Below are positions 31,730-41,995 of a DNA stretch of 64,000 nt, piece after piece. Position 1 is the stretch's first letter. The number at the start of each line of letters is the position of its first letter. Source of the stretch: Cordylochernes scorpioides (taxonomy: Eukaryota; Arthropoda; Arachnida; Pseudoscorpiones; Chernetidae); assembly GCA_030710605.1 (NCBI GenBank), contig CP092863.1:141465203-141529202 (forward strand), read 5' to 3'. Made by a program: the position numbers and the translations under genes. The notes under the pieces were generated by a model. It saw only the letters and a list, made by a program, of their open reading frames with translations. It was not told the origin of the DNA and ran no database searches.

Positions 31730-32240
31730 GTTGATGAAATATAATTTCTGCGGTTTCGCCATCTCATCTCCAGACCACTCTAAATTGTATTAGACTGAAT
31801 TTCTTATATAGCCTGCATTTGCTATTGAATACAGTGTAAATGGGTGTTTTTATATCACAAAAGACTTCAAGTGGTTAAATACTTCAAATTTGCATAACGA
31901 GTTACCGTCATTGTTTGATTTAGGATCTTCTAGTGTCCTCTCATCCATTCATCCAATAAAAGGTAGAAGTTACCATATTGGTATAAAGCAATAACGCGCC
32001 ATCTATACACAGCAAATGAAAACATTAAGAAGCGAATTTTTCTTTCACGCATAAATCAAACTTCTACATTGGATCATTCTGCTTATATATGCTACACTGA
32101 ATGGTGTAATCTATATTAGAGCTCTAAAGAAGCGGTCTGATAGATTAAATCGGCGAAACCGCTGGGAGGGTTCACTACTTATGAGCCAAGCCCTCCCAAT
32201 ATTTTTTCATCGCAGTAAGAGGACAGTAGAAGTTTGATAA
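31730..32240. repeat. R3 fragments with AT-rich filler
   Basis: GCGGTTTCGCCATCTCATC at 31,742 and the inverse block 'cggcgaaaccgctgggaggg' at 32,150. 'aacgcgccatctata' at 31,992 is shared in inverse with 46,826-46,840. Confidence 0.55.
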
Positions 32241-32384
32241 TAATGCGTGAAAGATACATCCGCGTCTTAATGTTTTCATTTGTTACTTTGTTAGTGTCCA
32301 TCAAGTCGAGTTCGACTTTTGGTGACAATATGGACAAATATTCTTTATCAATCTTAGATCCTAAGATCTTAATTTCAAATCTAT

Positions 32385-32580
32385 TTATCCTTAAGGAAGT
32401 TGTACCTTTCGGAATTCTGACAATAACTCTGAAAGATATTAGTGACCTTTATTGGAGATACACGAGATAACCAAGTGTGAACAAAATTGTCTCTATCTCC
32501 TTCAAACAAAAAAATAGACGACCAGCGACATCAAAGACTTTCCACTTCCTTAAATTTTGTCCATGAGTGTATATTATCCA
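32385..32580. repeat. Tc1-like MITE fragment
   Basis: Its right end reads on - as ACACTCATGGACAAAATTTA, a Tc1-type terminus. The interior 'gagataaccaagtgtgaaca' matches copies at 46,470-46,671 and 59,075-59,240. The left end is decayed. Confidence 0.6.
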
Positions 32581-32746
32581 TTGTTATAAATTACTATTCT
32601 AACCTGGGAATACTGTTAACTTGTTTTTCAGTTTTTTTTTCTTTTTGAAATCGAACCTCTAGAGCCGTTAGCGAAGTTTTATATTAATTTATTGGGCTAA
32701 TTTTGTGTTTTTAAGAAAAATATATTTTAAAAATATAAAAAAAAAG

Positions 32747-32862
32747 TGTCAGAAGTGGGATTCGAACCCACGCCCACATCAGTGGACCAGAACACCCAAC
32801 TCCCGCTACGGGATAAGATTTACTCTTGAGTCTGGCGCCTTAGACCACTCGGCCATCCTGAC
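32747..32862 (-). tRNA. trnL-CAA: tRNA-Leu(CAA) with 32-nt intron
   Basis: Same mature sequence and intron as 25,051-25,166. It is the left member of a second divergent pair. The spacer of 211 bp to 33,074 is alignable with the 200-bp spacer of the first pair, so the pair was duplicated as a unit. Confidence 0.93.
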
Positions 32863-33073
32863 ATATGTGAAATATTATCTATTGCGATATTCAAAATACA
32901 ATTTTTATACAAAAATATAGTTTTTCATTAGGTATTCATTGTATCGTTATAAATTAATTTTTGTATATTACTTTTATAATTATCATATACACACACAAGT
33001 TAACTATAATATGTATATATATTTTTGTGTTTGAATGTATTTTTTACTTAACTAAAAGAAAAACATATCATAT

Positions 33074-33189
33074 GTCAGGATGGCCGAGTGGTCTAAGGCG
33101 CCAGACTCAAGAATAAATCTTATCCCGTAGCGGGAGTTGGGTGTTCTGGTCCACTGATGTGGGCGTGGGTTCGAATCCCACTTCTGACA
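33074..33189 (+). tRNA. trnL-CAA: tRNA-Leu(CAA) with 32-nt intron
   Basis: The exons equal the other copies. The intron begins AATAAATC rather than AGTAAATC. A T10 run follows. Confidence 0.93.
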
Positions 33190-33278
33190 CTTTTTTTTTT
33201 AAAACAAATTTTATATATTTATTTAAAAAACACACACACAATATAGAAGCCACAACTTCTGACAAATTATTTTAAAAA

Positions 33279-33770
33279 CTAGCGGATGTACCCGGCTTCG
33301 CCCGGGTTTTACCCGAGGAAAGGTTTGTCTAACGAATCTCTCGATAAAGTGAACATTTTTTCCCGGTCCCTTTAAAAATACTCGATAAGTTGAATAAAAT
33401 CAATATTAATTGGTTTCCTCGGTAATTGGAAGTTAAAGGAATATTATCTTGCCTTGAAATTGTATCATTATTCTTGTCTCAAATAAATTGCCGTGTCATC
33501 CTGAATTTTGTCTTTCCTAATTTTCTACATTACAAAATCATCGTATCATCATGATAATATTTAGAGCAGATTGTTGAATTATAACAGATAAATTGGAATA
33601 TTTATCTTGATTATTTTTAGGCGAAAAGTTATTTCAAAAATTCTATTTGCTAGAAACCTTCCCAGTACTATACTAAATAACTTCCCAAAGTTTGATGGCG
33701 TTCCAATGAGTGGTTTGGTCAGGCATAAAGGACACACACACATGCATTCATTTTTATATATAGATAAATA
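33279..33770 (+). repeat. R6 dispersed element, medium copy
   Basis: It starts CTAGCGGATGTACCCGGC and ends ACACACATGCATTCATTTTT with TATATA. It shares 'ccgtgtcatcctgaattttg' with the 21,842 copy but lacks its GC-rich middle. Confidence 0.65.
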
Positions 33771-33832
33771 GATAAAACTTTCAAAGGTTCTATATACTGC
33801 AATAATTCCGATTTCAAAAAGGAAAAACTTAA

Positions 33833-33900
33833 CCCAACTCCCGCTACAGGATAAGATTTACTCTTGAGTTTGGCGCCTTAGACAAATCGGCCATCCTGAC
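33833..33900 (-). pseudogene. tRNA-Leu 5' half plus intron (half-tRNA relic)
   Basis: On -, GTCAGGATGGCCGATTTGTC.. through the anticodon exon and most of the intron is present. Exon 2 with box B is absent. GAGTGG is changed to GATTTG. The same half with the same breakpoint region is at 42,487-42,554, so the truncation predates the segmental duplication. Confidence 0.75.
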
Positions 33901-34269
33901 ATGTAATAAAGTGTTTGAGTCAAAAGGCGATCCATTAATTAAGATTATATAAAAGGGCGTACCTGGATCTGTAAAAGAAAAAAAAACAATTTTTTTCTTA
34001 AAATATTTCGAGAGATTGCTCCCTCTTTATCAATTTATTTCACAGTGAATTTAATTTACAAATTATTGTACATCATATGGAAACAAATTTGTCATTGGTC
34101 ATAAATAATTATTGATAATGAGAAAAAAAAATTAAGAATAATAATAATATAATAAAATATTTTGAAAATTAAAGGCTTTTTAGTAATGCAGTATTTTTTA
34201 ATGTTTTTGAAACAAAATTTAAGGAAATAAAAATAAGAAACAAATTAAGTTGACTGCGATTATTAGAAA

Positions 34270-34597
34270 AAAATTAAGTTAAAAGAGACAAATAAGGTTC
34301 GGGGATTTCTTCGTATCTATTTACACTAGCAGGGTCCTTCATTGATGCTATGGCCTCCAGGAACTTCTTCTGGTGCGAGTTCTGGATGCCCCTGTAAATA
34401 GTGGAAGTATTTTCCCAATCTGGCTGATGTCACGATCGGAGACCATGCTCCACCATGGCAAATCTTTCTTTTGCATACTTCCAAGAAGATTTGTGTTCTT
34501 GGAGTCTGGTCCCAAGGAAACGGCCTGTCTCTCCAATGTAGGATACATTGCAGCTTTTACATGGGATCCTATACACAACGTCCTTTGTGTTCCCTAT
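34270..34597 (-). pseudogene. GIY-YIG endonuclease end, left arm, with nonsense change
   Basis: On -, the same coding text as the right arm is read (VVYRIPCKSC, YIGETGR, RLQEHKSSW) but a G-to-T change turns the codon after GLRS into TGA. The right arm has GGA at that place. The frame upstream of the arm is absent, so this copy cannot make a protein alone. Confidence 0.75.
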
Positions 34598-34605
34598 GAG
34601 TGGAG

Positions 34606-35034
34606 ATAGGGAACACAAAGGACGTTGTGTATAGGATCCCATGTAAAAGCTGCAATGTATCCTACATTGGAGAGACAGGCCGTTTCCTCGGGACCAGACT
34701 CCAAGAACACAAATCTTCTTGGAAGTATGCAAAAGAAAGATTTGCCATGGTGGAGCATGGTCTCCGATCGGGACATCAGCCAGATTGGGAAAATACTTCC
34801 ACTATTTACAGGGGCATCCAGAACTCGCACCAGAGGAAGTTCCTGGAGGCCATAGCATCAATGAAGGACCCTGCTAGTGTAAATAGATACGAAGAAATCC
34901 CCGAACCTTATTTGTCTCTTTTAACTTATTTTTTTTCTAATAATCGCAGTCAACTTAATTTGTTTCTTATTTTTATTTCCTTAAATTTTGTTTCAAAAAC
35001 ATTAAAAAATACTGCATTTCTAAAAAGCCTTTAA
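34606..35034 (+). CDS. GIY-YIG endonuclease domain, Penelope-like, right arm (5'-truncated)
   Basis: An open frame of about 143 codons runs from the palindrome centre to TAA at 35,032-34. It carries the core VVYRIPC.SC...YIGETGRFLGTRLQEH followed by KFLEAIASMKDP. In Penelope-like elements this domain follows the reverse transcriptase and nicks DNA for insertion. Here there is no ATG near the beginning and no RT, so it is a 3' fragment of a longer reading frame. The Cys pair (CKSC) inserted in the GIY-YIG core is characteristic of animal Penelope-like elements. It is flanked outward by an AT-rich 3' region shared with the other arm. Confidence 0.75.
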   Translation: MGNTKDVVYRIPCKSCNVSYIGETGRFLGTRLQEHKSSWKYAKERFAMVEHGLRSGHQPDWENTSTIYRGIQNSHQRKFLEAIASMKDPASVNRYEEIPEPYLSLLTYFFSNNRSQLNLFLIFISLNFVSKTLKNTAFLKSL

Positions 35035-35317
35035 TTTTCAAAATATTTTATTATATTATTATTATTCTTAATTTTTTTTCTCATTATCAATAATTATTTT
35101 TGACCAATGACAAATTTGTTTCCATATGATGTACATTAATTTGTAAATTAAATTCACTGTGAAATAAATTGATAAAGAGGGAGCAATCTCTCGAAATATT
35201 TTAAGAAAAAAATTGTTTTTTTTTTTCTTTTACAGATCCAGGTACGCCCTTTTATATAATGTAATAAAGTGTTCTTTTTAGTTTGAAAAAATACATTCAA
35301 ATAAAAAAAATTAAATG

Positions 35318-35549
35318 CAGTTAAACCTGTCTATAGCGCCCACTCTAAATAGCGTCTCCCTCTCTATAGCGCCCGATTTTAAATACGTAGTACGATGCGA
35401 TTTACATTAAAAGTGACCTGTCTATAGCACCCTATTTAGGTGAGTCCCAAGAGGGGGCGCTATAGACAGGTCTAAATAGCGCCTCCCACTCAATAGCACC
35501 CTATTATGGTGAGTCCCAAGAGGGGGCGCTATAGACACAGGTTTAACTG
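35318..35549. repeat. Pog-2 MITE
   Basis: Ends CAGTTAAACCTGTCTATAG and 'acaggtttaactg'. The interior holds an extra partial unit. The counterpart in the duplicated segment is 42,612-42,774. Confidence 0.8.
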
Positions 35550-35972
35550 TATATTCTATTTATTAGAAATATATAAAGCACAAAAATATTTATTTCACAA
35601 ACAAAATAAACTTTAATCTCCTAGATCTATACAAGTCGAAATAAAAAAGGGGCGGGGAACGATCATCAAGAATTTCGAACTTAATCTGATTTATTATAAA
35701 GTAACTTAATTAGCAAGTTTTTTATGTTTCTCTCTCTCTCTCTCTCTAAATATTTTAACTCTTCACTCAATTCGCCCGTGTGTTGGAGAGCACGAATTCA
35801 AAACTCGAGGTTAAAGTTAATAAAAGAAACTTATTGCGAAAGGATTAGCTTTTATATGCAATTTTTTATTACACTTTAATTTTATTTTATAGTATAGAAC
35901 ACTAAGTATGTTGATACCATTTTATACTTGAGTCCTACATATTCAGTAATTGTACTACAGTTAAAAAAACTA

Positions 35973-36241
35973 CAGTTAAACCTGTCTATAGCGCCCCCTA
36001 TAAATATTGCCTTCCTCTCTATAGCGCCCGATTTTAAATATGTAGTACGATGCGATATTTACATTAAAAGTGACCTGTCTATAGCGCCCCCTCTTGGGAC
36101 TCACCAAAATAGGGTGCTATAGAGAGAGGGTGCTATAGACAGGCCATTTTTAATGTAAATCGCATCGACTACGTATTTAAAATCGGGCGCTATAGAGAGG
36201 AAGGCAATATTTATAGGGGGCGCTATAGACAGGTTTAACTG
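35973..36241. repeat. Pog-2 MITE
   Basis: Facing 'ctgtctatagcgcccc' blocks within termini CAGTTAAACC and GGTTTAACTG. The counterpart is 43,171-43,348. Confidence 0.8.
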
Positions 36242-36281
36242 TATTTACCTTTAACAATCACTTTGGTTCTCCTTGTTTCAG

Positions 36282-36587
36282 ACATTTCTACTCCATGTCA
36301 ATTACCTTAAAGACCATTTTGTTGTAATATACACAGATTTGACATTATTATGGCCACACCACTATTATGGTACATCGAGAAAGCTCAAGTATAGGTTAGA
36401 GAAGTTTCCAGCTTCGCTGATGCCAACACCTGGTCCCTTTACTCCATCAGCTGGGCGTAGCTCCGTCCATCTAACATGGAGATACCAGAACTACCAGTTT
36501 AAACACCATAGATGTTACAGAGATGGACAGATAACTTTCTCCTGTTATTGCACGTTAGCTTTTTGTCACTATATAATATATTTTTAA
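36282..36587 (+). CDS. Exon-like open frame after a strong splice acceptor, duplicated at 43,389
   Basis: The acceptor TTCTCCTTGTTTCAG is followed by an open frame of about 100 codons beginning TFLLHVNYLKDHF and including PTPGPFTPSAGRSSVHLTW. The same frame is open in the second copy until the copies diverge after the GQITF region, then each stops at a different place. I recognise no family. It may be a terminal exon of an unknown gene or an open stretch of a repeat. No upstream exon was found. Confidence 0.35.
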   Translation, partial: TFLLHVNYLKDHFVVIYTDLTLLWPHHYYGTSRKLKYRLEKFPASLMPTPGPFTPSAGRSSVHLTWRYQNYQFKHHRCYRDGQITFSCYCTLAFCHYIIYF

Positions 36588-36980
36588 ATATTTTAAATTG
36601 TATTTTCAAGTTTTTTGAGAAATGCCTAAATATAAAGGTAGGATTATTGATTTACACATATTGACATATGTGAAAGTTTATCTATTGCGATATTCAAAAT
36701 ATAATTTATGTATAAAAATCGTATAGTTTTATTGGGTATTCTTTGTATCGTTATAAAATTAATTTTTGCATATTACTTTAATAATGATCATACACACACA
36801 CTCGAGCGTGCGGCCGCGCTTTCGCGAGCTCCGCCGTTTTCGCCTTTTGAGTGCGTGTTAAGGGCGCTTAGTCTGGCAAGTGTGATATTGGCGGAAAGCC
36901 CAGGATGTGCTGAAAAAGTGCCTGAAAGGCCCAGCATCCTGCTACCAACAGGCGAGGAATTATCGCCAAAAGACATAAAT

Positions 36981-38528
36981 ATGAAGAAAACAATTGAAAT
37001 TTCTTCTAATAACCAAAAAGATGCAAATCCGCCGGCAGGCGATATGCATGTAAATCCGGCCGCCGCGCGTGGTGACGTCACGGCGCCGAAGACCGCTGCT
37101 ACGACCAGCGCAACTTCAGCCAGCCCGGCCTCGCTCAACTGGGCCGACAGCGAGATGGCAGAGGTGAACGACAACGAGGGCTTCATCGTCGTGAAGGGCA
37201 AGAAGAGGCGCCTCGGCTCAACTTCACCTGAGCACGCTGCAAGGCAGCCCAACAAGCCTGGAAACCAGCGCAGCTCCCAGCAGCAGAAGCGGCCAACAGG
37301 GCCGAGAGCAGTGCCGCCCAAGGAAATCAAGGCAACGCGCGCCAACATCGCCGACGCCAGGGCGAGGCAGGCCACAACCAACCACGAAAACTACATCTTC
37401 GTGGAGCTGTGCCCTGACATCCCGGACTACTCCTACCTCCGGGCAATCGGCGACCTGGTCGGAGGACCCAAAAACATCGCCCACTTTGGCAGGATGAACG
37501 GCCACTACATCGTGGGCCTCGCGAGCAAGAACCTTGCGAGCCGTTTGGTGGAGGAGGGCCTGAACATCGAGGGAACACTCCTCAAGGTCTTCCCCTTCAG
37601 CAAGAGGGCCGAAAGGATCATCGTGGCCAATCTCCCCGGCTTTGTAGAGGACGCCACCATCGTGCAGGCTCTGCGTCAATACGGAGACATCACCTCCATC
37701 GCCCCCATCATGATCAAAATGGGGGAGTTCGCCTTCAGCGACGGCCGCCGGGAGGCGTTCATCCTGCTCCACCAGGGCGTAAGGCTGGAGACCCTGCCCG
37801 CCCGACTGACCATCTAGTCCAAGGGAGACACCCTATCTGCCTTCCTCTCTTTCGGAATTAAATGTTCCAAATGCGGAAGGCAGGGCCACCGCAGAGCTAG
37901 CTGCCCATCGCTCGCCAGGCAAGGGAACGGCAGCCCCAGGCAAGCAGCGTCTCCCATCGACGCAAGGCCTCCCCCATCTCCTCCTCCTCCTCCTCAGCAG
38001 CCAAGGAAGCCGGCACCGGCGCCCGCAACACCGGCGTCCCCTGTCCAACCGGCGAAAACATCAACAGAGTCTCCGGCGATCCCCTCGGCGTCCCATCCTG
38101 CCGAACCGATGGATCTCGCCCAGCCCGCCCATGCCGCCCTTCCTGCTCCCCTGGCTGTCCCGCGGCCCCTCGAGCCTCGCATCTCTCCGCTCGACCACGA
38201 GATGTCGGTGGAGAAGCTGACCTCACCTCCCTCCACGCCTGCCCGGGGAAAGGCCGCACTCGAACAGCTGCTGGAGCACCTCAAGAAGTCCCCTAACATC
38301 TCCATCGACTGGGATAAGTTGCCCGACCTAAACTGCGAGGAGGCTCAGAAGCTCCTCACCTCAGAGACCACCATGAAGAGGCGAGCGCCCACGCTGACCC
38401 CGGCACAGGTCAAAGCCCTCAACAAGTTGCACGATACCATCAAGCCCTTGTGCCCAGACTCCAACTCCACAATCCGCAAGACCCTCCAAAAGACCAGGAA
38501 GGTGCTGCGTGAAGGACCGTCCCAATGA
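36981..38528 (+). pseudogene. ORF1: LINE ORF1 (RNA-binding, RRM-like plus CCHC), interrupted by one TAG
   Basis: The first suitable ATG is 36,981 (MKKTIEIS). The frame is open to TAG at 37,815-17, then open again in the same frame to TGA at 38,526-28, about 515 codons in all. The first part contains a charged, low-complexity N-terminus and then a module ending LPGFVEDATIVQALRQYGD, an RRM-like fold position. After the stop comes the zinc knuckle CSKCGRQGHRRASC and a Pro-rich stretch. The homologous frame at 62.2-63.8 kb reads through this site with Ile, so the TAG is probably a disabling mutation. Upstream open codons to 36,708 lie mostly outside the element. Confidence 0.8.
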
Positions 38529-41500
38529 GTTACCGCGTCGCCACCATCAACGCGCGAGGGCTCGCCACTCGGAGGAGGAGCCTTGCCCTTTGTCATCTCC
38601 TCAGGCAACATCACGTGGACATCGCGTTTGTCCAGGAGACAAACGCATTTCATCTGGGCAGCGGCCAAGACCTCTGCCTCGGCTACAGTGCTGTTGTGTT
38701 GGCCCATCCCGTAGCCATCTCGGGATCCGGACTCGCCTGCGTCTTCGGACCAGGCGTAGCCGTGCTACATCAACGCATCCTGTGGCCGGGCCACATCGCC
38801 TTGGCAACCATAGATGTCCGCGGCGAGGAGATGACGGCCATCGCCGTTCATCTGGCGCATGAACCCCGGGAGAGAAACCGGCAACTGGAGCTCCTGGCGG
38901 CGACAGCGGCACAGGAGGAGGAGGGAGCCTGCTGGATCATCGGCGATTTTAACATCAGGGATCGGGGCCCCTCGTCATCATCATCATCGGATGCCCTCGC
39001 CGCTTTTCTGGACCTGGCCGCGCTGGTCGACGTGGCCACCCAGTTCGACGCCGCCCACCTGCCCACCAGAGTCGCCATGCACGGCGACCAAGTCGAATCG
39101 AACCGCCTGGACCGGATCCTCGTCCCTGCTGGAGTCCTGGATCGCGCGTCCATCTACGCGACCAGCCACTACCACCTCTCGGACCACCGCCTCGTGCTGC
39201 TCCAGGTGGGCCCGCCCACCACCGCCGTCTTCTCCCCCACCCAGCCTCGCTTGGCCGCGATGCTCCGCTCGGGCCTTGCGCTCGAACATCTGGCTGGCTA
39301 CATCCGGGAGTTGGAGGAAGACACAGCGCGCGATGACGACGACGGGACCTTCTGGGATAGGTGGACCTCCATCAAGGCGGGGCTGCTGGCGGAGGCCAGA
39401 TCCCTGCACGACCCGCGCCACGCTGCCAGCGACAGCTACGTCTACAGGGCGAGACGTTACATCGCGGCGCAGCTCGAGGCCTCCTCCATCCGGGCAGACT
39501 ACCCATCGCTGCCGGACCTGGCACGCGCCATCCGCCTCCGTCGCCCGGTCAGCGTCATCAGGGACGAGGAGGACAACGTCATCGAGGGCCCAGAGCTTCG
39601 GCGGAGGGCGTTCGCGACCTTCCAGCCCCGCTTCGCCCGTCCCACCAGCGATCCAGCTGCGGGAGCTGCCTTCATCGCCAGCAGCGCGCCCACCACCACC
39701 ACCCGCGAGCTGAGTGAGGAGGACCCGCTCCACCGGCCAGACATCAGCCCCAGCGAGATAGCCCACGCCATCGAGCACCTCCCTCGCGGAAAGGCCCCCG
39801 GCTGGGACGGCTTGCCGTGCGAGCTCCTCGTCGCCTTCAACGAGGACTTCTTCGCGGAAGCTCTGGCCCGGGTGTTCGCGGCTTCACGGCTCCGCGGTGC
39901 CCTACCTCCGTCGACGCGGCGCAGCTCCATCTGCCTCGTGCCCAAGGCCCGCGGAGGTCGCGGCCTTGATGGCTACAGGCCTGTCGCGCTGCCCTCGGCC
40001 GACTACAGGGTTCTGGCCGCCATCCTTCACCGGCGCCTCAAGCCCCACCTGCGGACCCTTGTGCCGGAATGCCAGACCTACGCCGTCCCCGGGAGGTCCC
40101 CGTCATGGAACATCGCCATGGTGACGGACGCCGTCGAGGAGGCCACCGCCCTGGGCTCGCCGCTGGCCGTCATGGGCGTAGACCTGGAGTCCGCCTTTGA
40201 CTCACTAGACCGCGGCTTCTTGGAGTCCCTGCTAACGTCCCTCCGCCTCCCGCCAGCCTTCAGGGCCTGGATCAACATCCTCTACGCCGGGGCGGACGCC
40301 ACCATCCGGGCCGGAGGCTTCTACACCACCGCCTTCCCCCTCCTCAATGGCCTAAGACAGGGTTGCGCCGTGAGTGCCGCACTCTTCAGCATTGCCACGG
40401 GGCCGCTGCTACGTCGCCTGGAGTTGACCCTCGGCGTGGGCAATGTCATCGCTTACGCCGACGACATCTTCCTCCTATTTCATCGCGACGGAGACTTCGA
40501 ACGGGTGGCGACCGTCTTCGAAGAATACAAGCAGGCCTCCGGAGTTGGCGTGAACCTCCGGAAGAGCGCTGGCCTCTGGTGCGGCGCCTGGCGCAACCGC
40601 GGCGACTCCCCACTCGGCGCCTCCTGGTCGACCACCTCCATCAGGGTCCTCGGGCTCGACATCGCCCCCAGGAGCACCGTCGCCCACCGGGAGCAGCATC
40701 TCCTGGCCCTCCTGGAGACTGCGTGCCGCAGATGGACGCCCTTCACCCGCGGCCTCTCCCTCGTCGGACGAGCAAGAGCGGCGAACACGCTGGTGGGGTC
40801 CACGATCCAGCACCACCTGCATGGATACCTCCCATCACCCCCGACCATCGCCAAGCTGCAGGCCCGACTGGCGAGGTTCGTCTGGGGGCCAGACCACACG
40901 GCGTGGCTTCCCGCCAACGTCATGGCGAGGCCAGTTGCCATCGGAGGCCTCGGCCTTCTCGACCTCGCGACCCAACTCCAGCTCGCCTGCCTCAAGGGGG
41001 TACAGGTCGCGCTCCGCGGGGGCAGAAATGCCTTCAGCTGGCTGGTCAGCGGCAACAGCGGGGAAGCCTGGATCCACCCTCCACCGGACGGCACCCGTCT
41101 CCAGCCCCGCCGTCTCCGGCTGCTGAAGCTGTGGGAGGAGGCCTCCAACATCCTGGGCCTCAACCATCGGGCGGTCCCCACGGCTCAGCTACTGGACCTC
41201 AACATCATCGGCGGCTGCCGGTTCCTCCGCCCTCCCGACCTCCTGGCCCCCGCCCGTTGGAGCGGAGCCCGAGTCCGGGACCTCATCGAGGAGGAACACC
41301 TCATCGCCCGCCCTACGCGCTCGGCCCTGGCTGACGCCGCGGCCCTGGGCGCCTTCTGTCGGAGGCTGACCTCCGAGAACGCCGTGGGCTTCGGGGCGGA
41401 GTCTGCACCCTCATCTAGCTCTTTAGCTGCGGCCGTGGTGCTGCGGGGGACGGCTACGCCGTTCCTCAACGGTCTCACGACCCGCTCAGCCCGACGGGCC

Positions 41501-41995
41501 CTGGATCGCCCGCGCCTCGCCGCCACGCCCATCTCCAGATTCCTGGCGAGATGGACGCCCACCATCAATCCACCATCCAGGATCGACTGGGCCTCGCTGC
41601 GGCGCTGCACCTACTCGGGCCACGAGGCCGACGCGGCCCTCAAGTTGGCCCTCCACGCCCTGCCCCATCCGGCCCATCCTGCCTCGGTCGGCCCCTCCTG
41701 TCCTGCCTGCGGGTCCATCGACCGCTCCCTCGGCCACCGTTACTGGTGCTGCCGTTCCATCAGGCCTCTCATCAGAGAGACCTTCAACATCATAGGGCGG
41801 CCCCCTGACTTGCAGGCTTGGATCTTCGGCGGGTCCGGCCTTGAGGACGACGCCCTTTCCATCTTGGCGTCGGCAAAGTTGCGAATTTATCGCTACTTTG
41901 TACAGGTTGGGCTCGGAGAAGCGGTGGAGGACCCGCTCATCGCCTGGTCCAGGACCCTCCGGCGCCGAGGTCTCCTACCTTTGTCCCTCTTGTAA
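38525..41995 (+). CDS. ORF2: LINE ORF2: apurinic-type endonuclease plus reverse transcriptase
   Basis: 1,156 codons with no interruption. The endonuclease domain (about 1-225) has INARGL, FVQETN, GDFNIRD near 140 and SDHRLVLL near 218. The reverse transcriptase (about 410-720) shows GWDGLPCELL, VPKARGG..GYRPVALPSADYRVLAAIL, VDLESAFDSLDRGF, NGLRQGCAVSAALF and AYADD near 645. A Cys/His cluster CPACG..H...CC lies near 1058-1076. There is no RNase H. The DYRVLAAIL and RQGC..SAALF style, together with an ORF1 of ZCCHC type, suggests the Tx1/L1 group rather than R1. It nicks target DNA and primes cDNA on the nick, by family knowledge. Start ATG overlaps the ORF1 stop. Confidence 0.93.
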   Translation: MSYRVATINARGLATRRRSLALCHLLRQHHVDIAFVQETNAFHLGSGQDLCLGYSAVVLAHPVAISGSGLACVFGPGVAVLHQRILWPGHIALATIDVRGEEMTAIAVHLAHEPRERNRQLELLAATAAQEEEGACWIIGDFNIRDRGPSSSSSSDALAAFLDLAALVDVATQFDAAHLPTRVAMHGDQVESNRLDRILVPAGVLDRASIYATSHYHLSDHRLVLLQVGPPTTAVFSPTQPRLAAMLRSGLALEHLAGYIRELEEDTARDDDDGTFWDRWTSIKAGLLAEARSLHDPRHAASDSYVYRARRYIAAQLEASSIRADYPSLPDLARAIRLRRPVSVIRDEEDNVIEGPELRRRAFATFQPRFARPTSDPAAGAAFIASSAPTTTTRELSEEDPLHRPDISPSEIAHAIEHLPRGKAPGWDGLPCELLVAFNEDFFAEALARVFAASRLRGALPPSTRRSSICLVPKARGGRGLDGYRPVALPSADYRVLAAILHRRLKPHLRTLVPECQTYAVPGRSPSWNIAMVTDAVEEATALGSPLAVMGVDLESAFDSLDRGFLESLLTSLRLPPAFRAWINILYAGADATIRAGGFYTTAFPLLNGLRQGCAVSAALFSIATGPLLRRLELTLGVGNVIAYADDIFLLFHRDGDFERVATVFEEYKQASGVGVNLRKSAGLWCGAWRNRGDSPLGASWSTTSIRVLGLDIAPRSTVAHREQHLLALLETACRRWTPFTRGLSLVGRARAANTLVGSTIQHHLHGYLPSPPTIAKLQARLARFVWGPDHTAWLPANVMARPVAIGGLGLLDLATQLQLACLKGVQVALRGGRNAFSWLVSGNSGEAWIHPPPDGTRLQPRRLRLLKLWEEASNILGLNHRAVPTAQLLDLNIIGGCRFLRPPDLLAPARWSGARVRDLIEEEHLIARPTRSALADAAALGAFCRRLTSENAVGFGAESAPSSSSLAAAVVLRGTATPFLNGLTTRSARRALDRPRLAATPISRFLARWTPTINPPSRIDWASLRRCTYSGHEADAALKLALHALPHPAHPASVGPSCPACGSIDRSLGHRYWCCRSIRPLIRETFNIIGRPPDLQAWIFGGSGLEDDALSILASAKLRIYRYFVQVGLGEAVEDPLIAWSRTLRRRGLLPLSLL

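Larger units (their letters stand above)
33901..35273. mobile_element. Penelope-like element as a large palindrome with 15-bp target duplication
   Basis: Arms 33,944-34,597 and 34,606-35,260 are inverse copies of about 655 bp around an 8-bp spacer. The direct repeat ATGTAATAAAGTGTT at 33,901-33,915 and 35,259-35,273 is the target duplication. The sister segment at 42,555 (without the insertion) supports this. Each arm encodes the C-terminal GIY-YIG endonuclease of a Penelope-like protein reading outward from the centre. The RT domain is absent. Confidence 0.8.
35261..36560 (+). repeat. Segmental duplication, copy 1
   Basis: From 'aataaagtgttctttttag' to 'gatggacagataactttc' this segment matches 42,555-43,660 with small indels and includes both Pog-2 MITEs and the exon-like frame. 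Differences are few, so the duplication is recent on the scale of this locus. Confidence 0.8.

Noticed and set aside
36708-36980. LINE ORF1 starting at the ATG at 36,708
   Set aside because: That ATG and the following codons lie in the tRNA-Leu spacer and AC repeat outside the element. ATG 36,981 is the first convincing one inside.
36788-41737. Long minus-strand and alternative-frame open frames across the LINE
   Set aside because: They are shadows produced by the GC-rich codons of ORF1 and ORF2. They carry no motifs and overlap the true frames.
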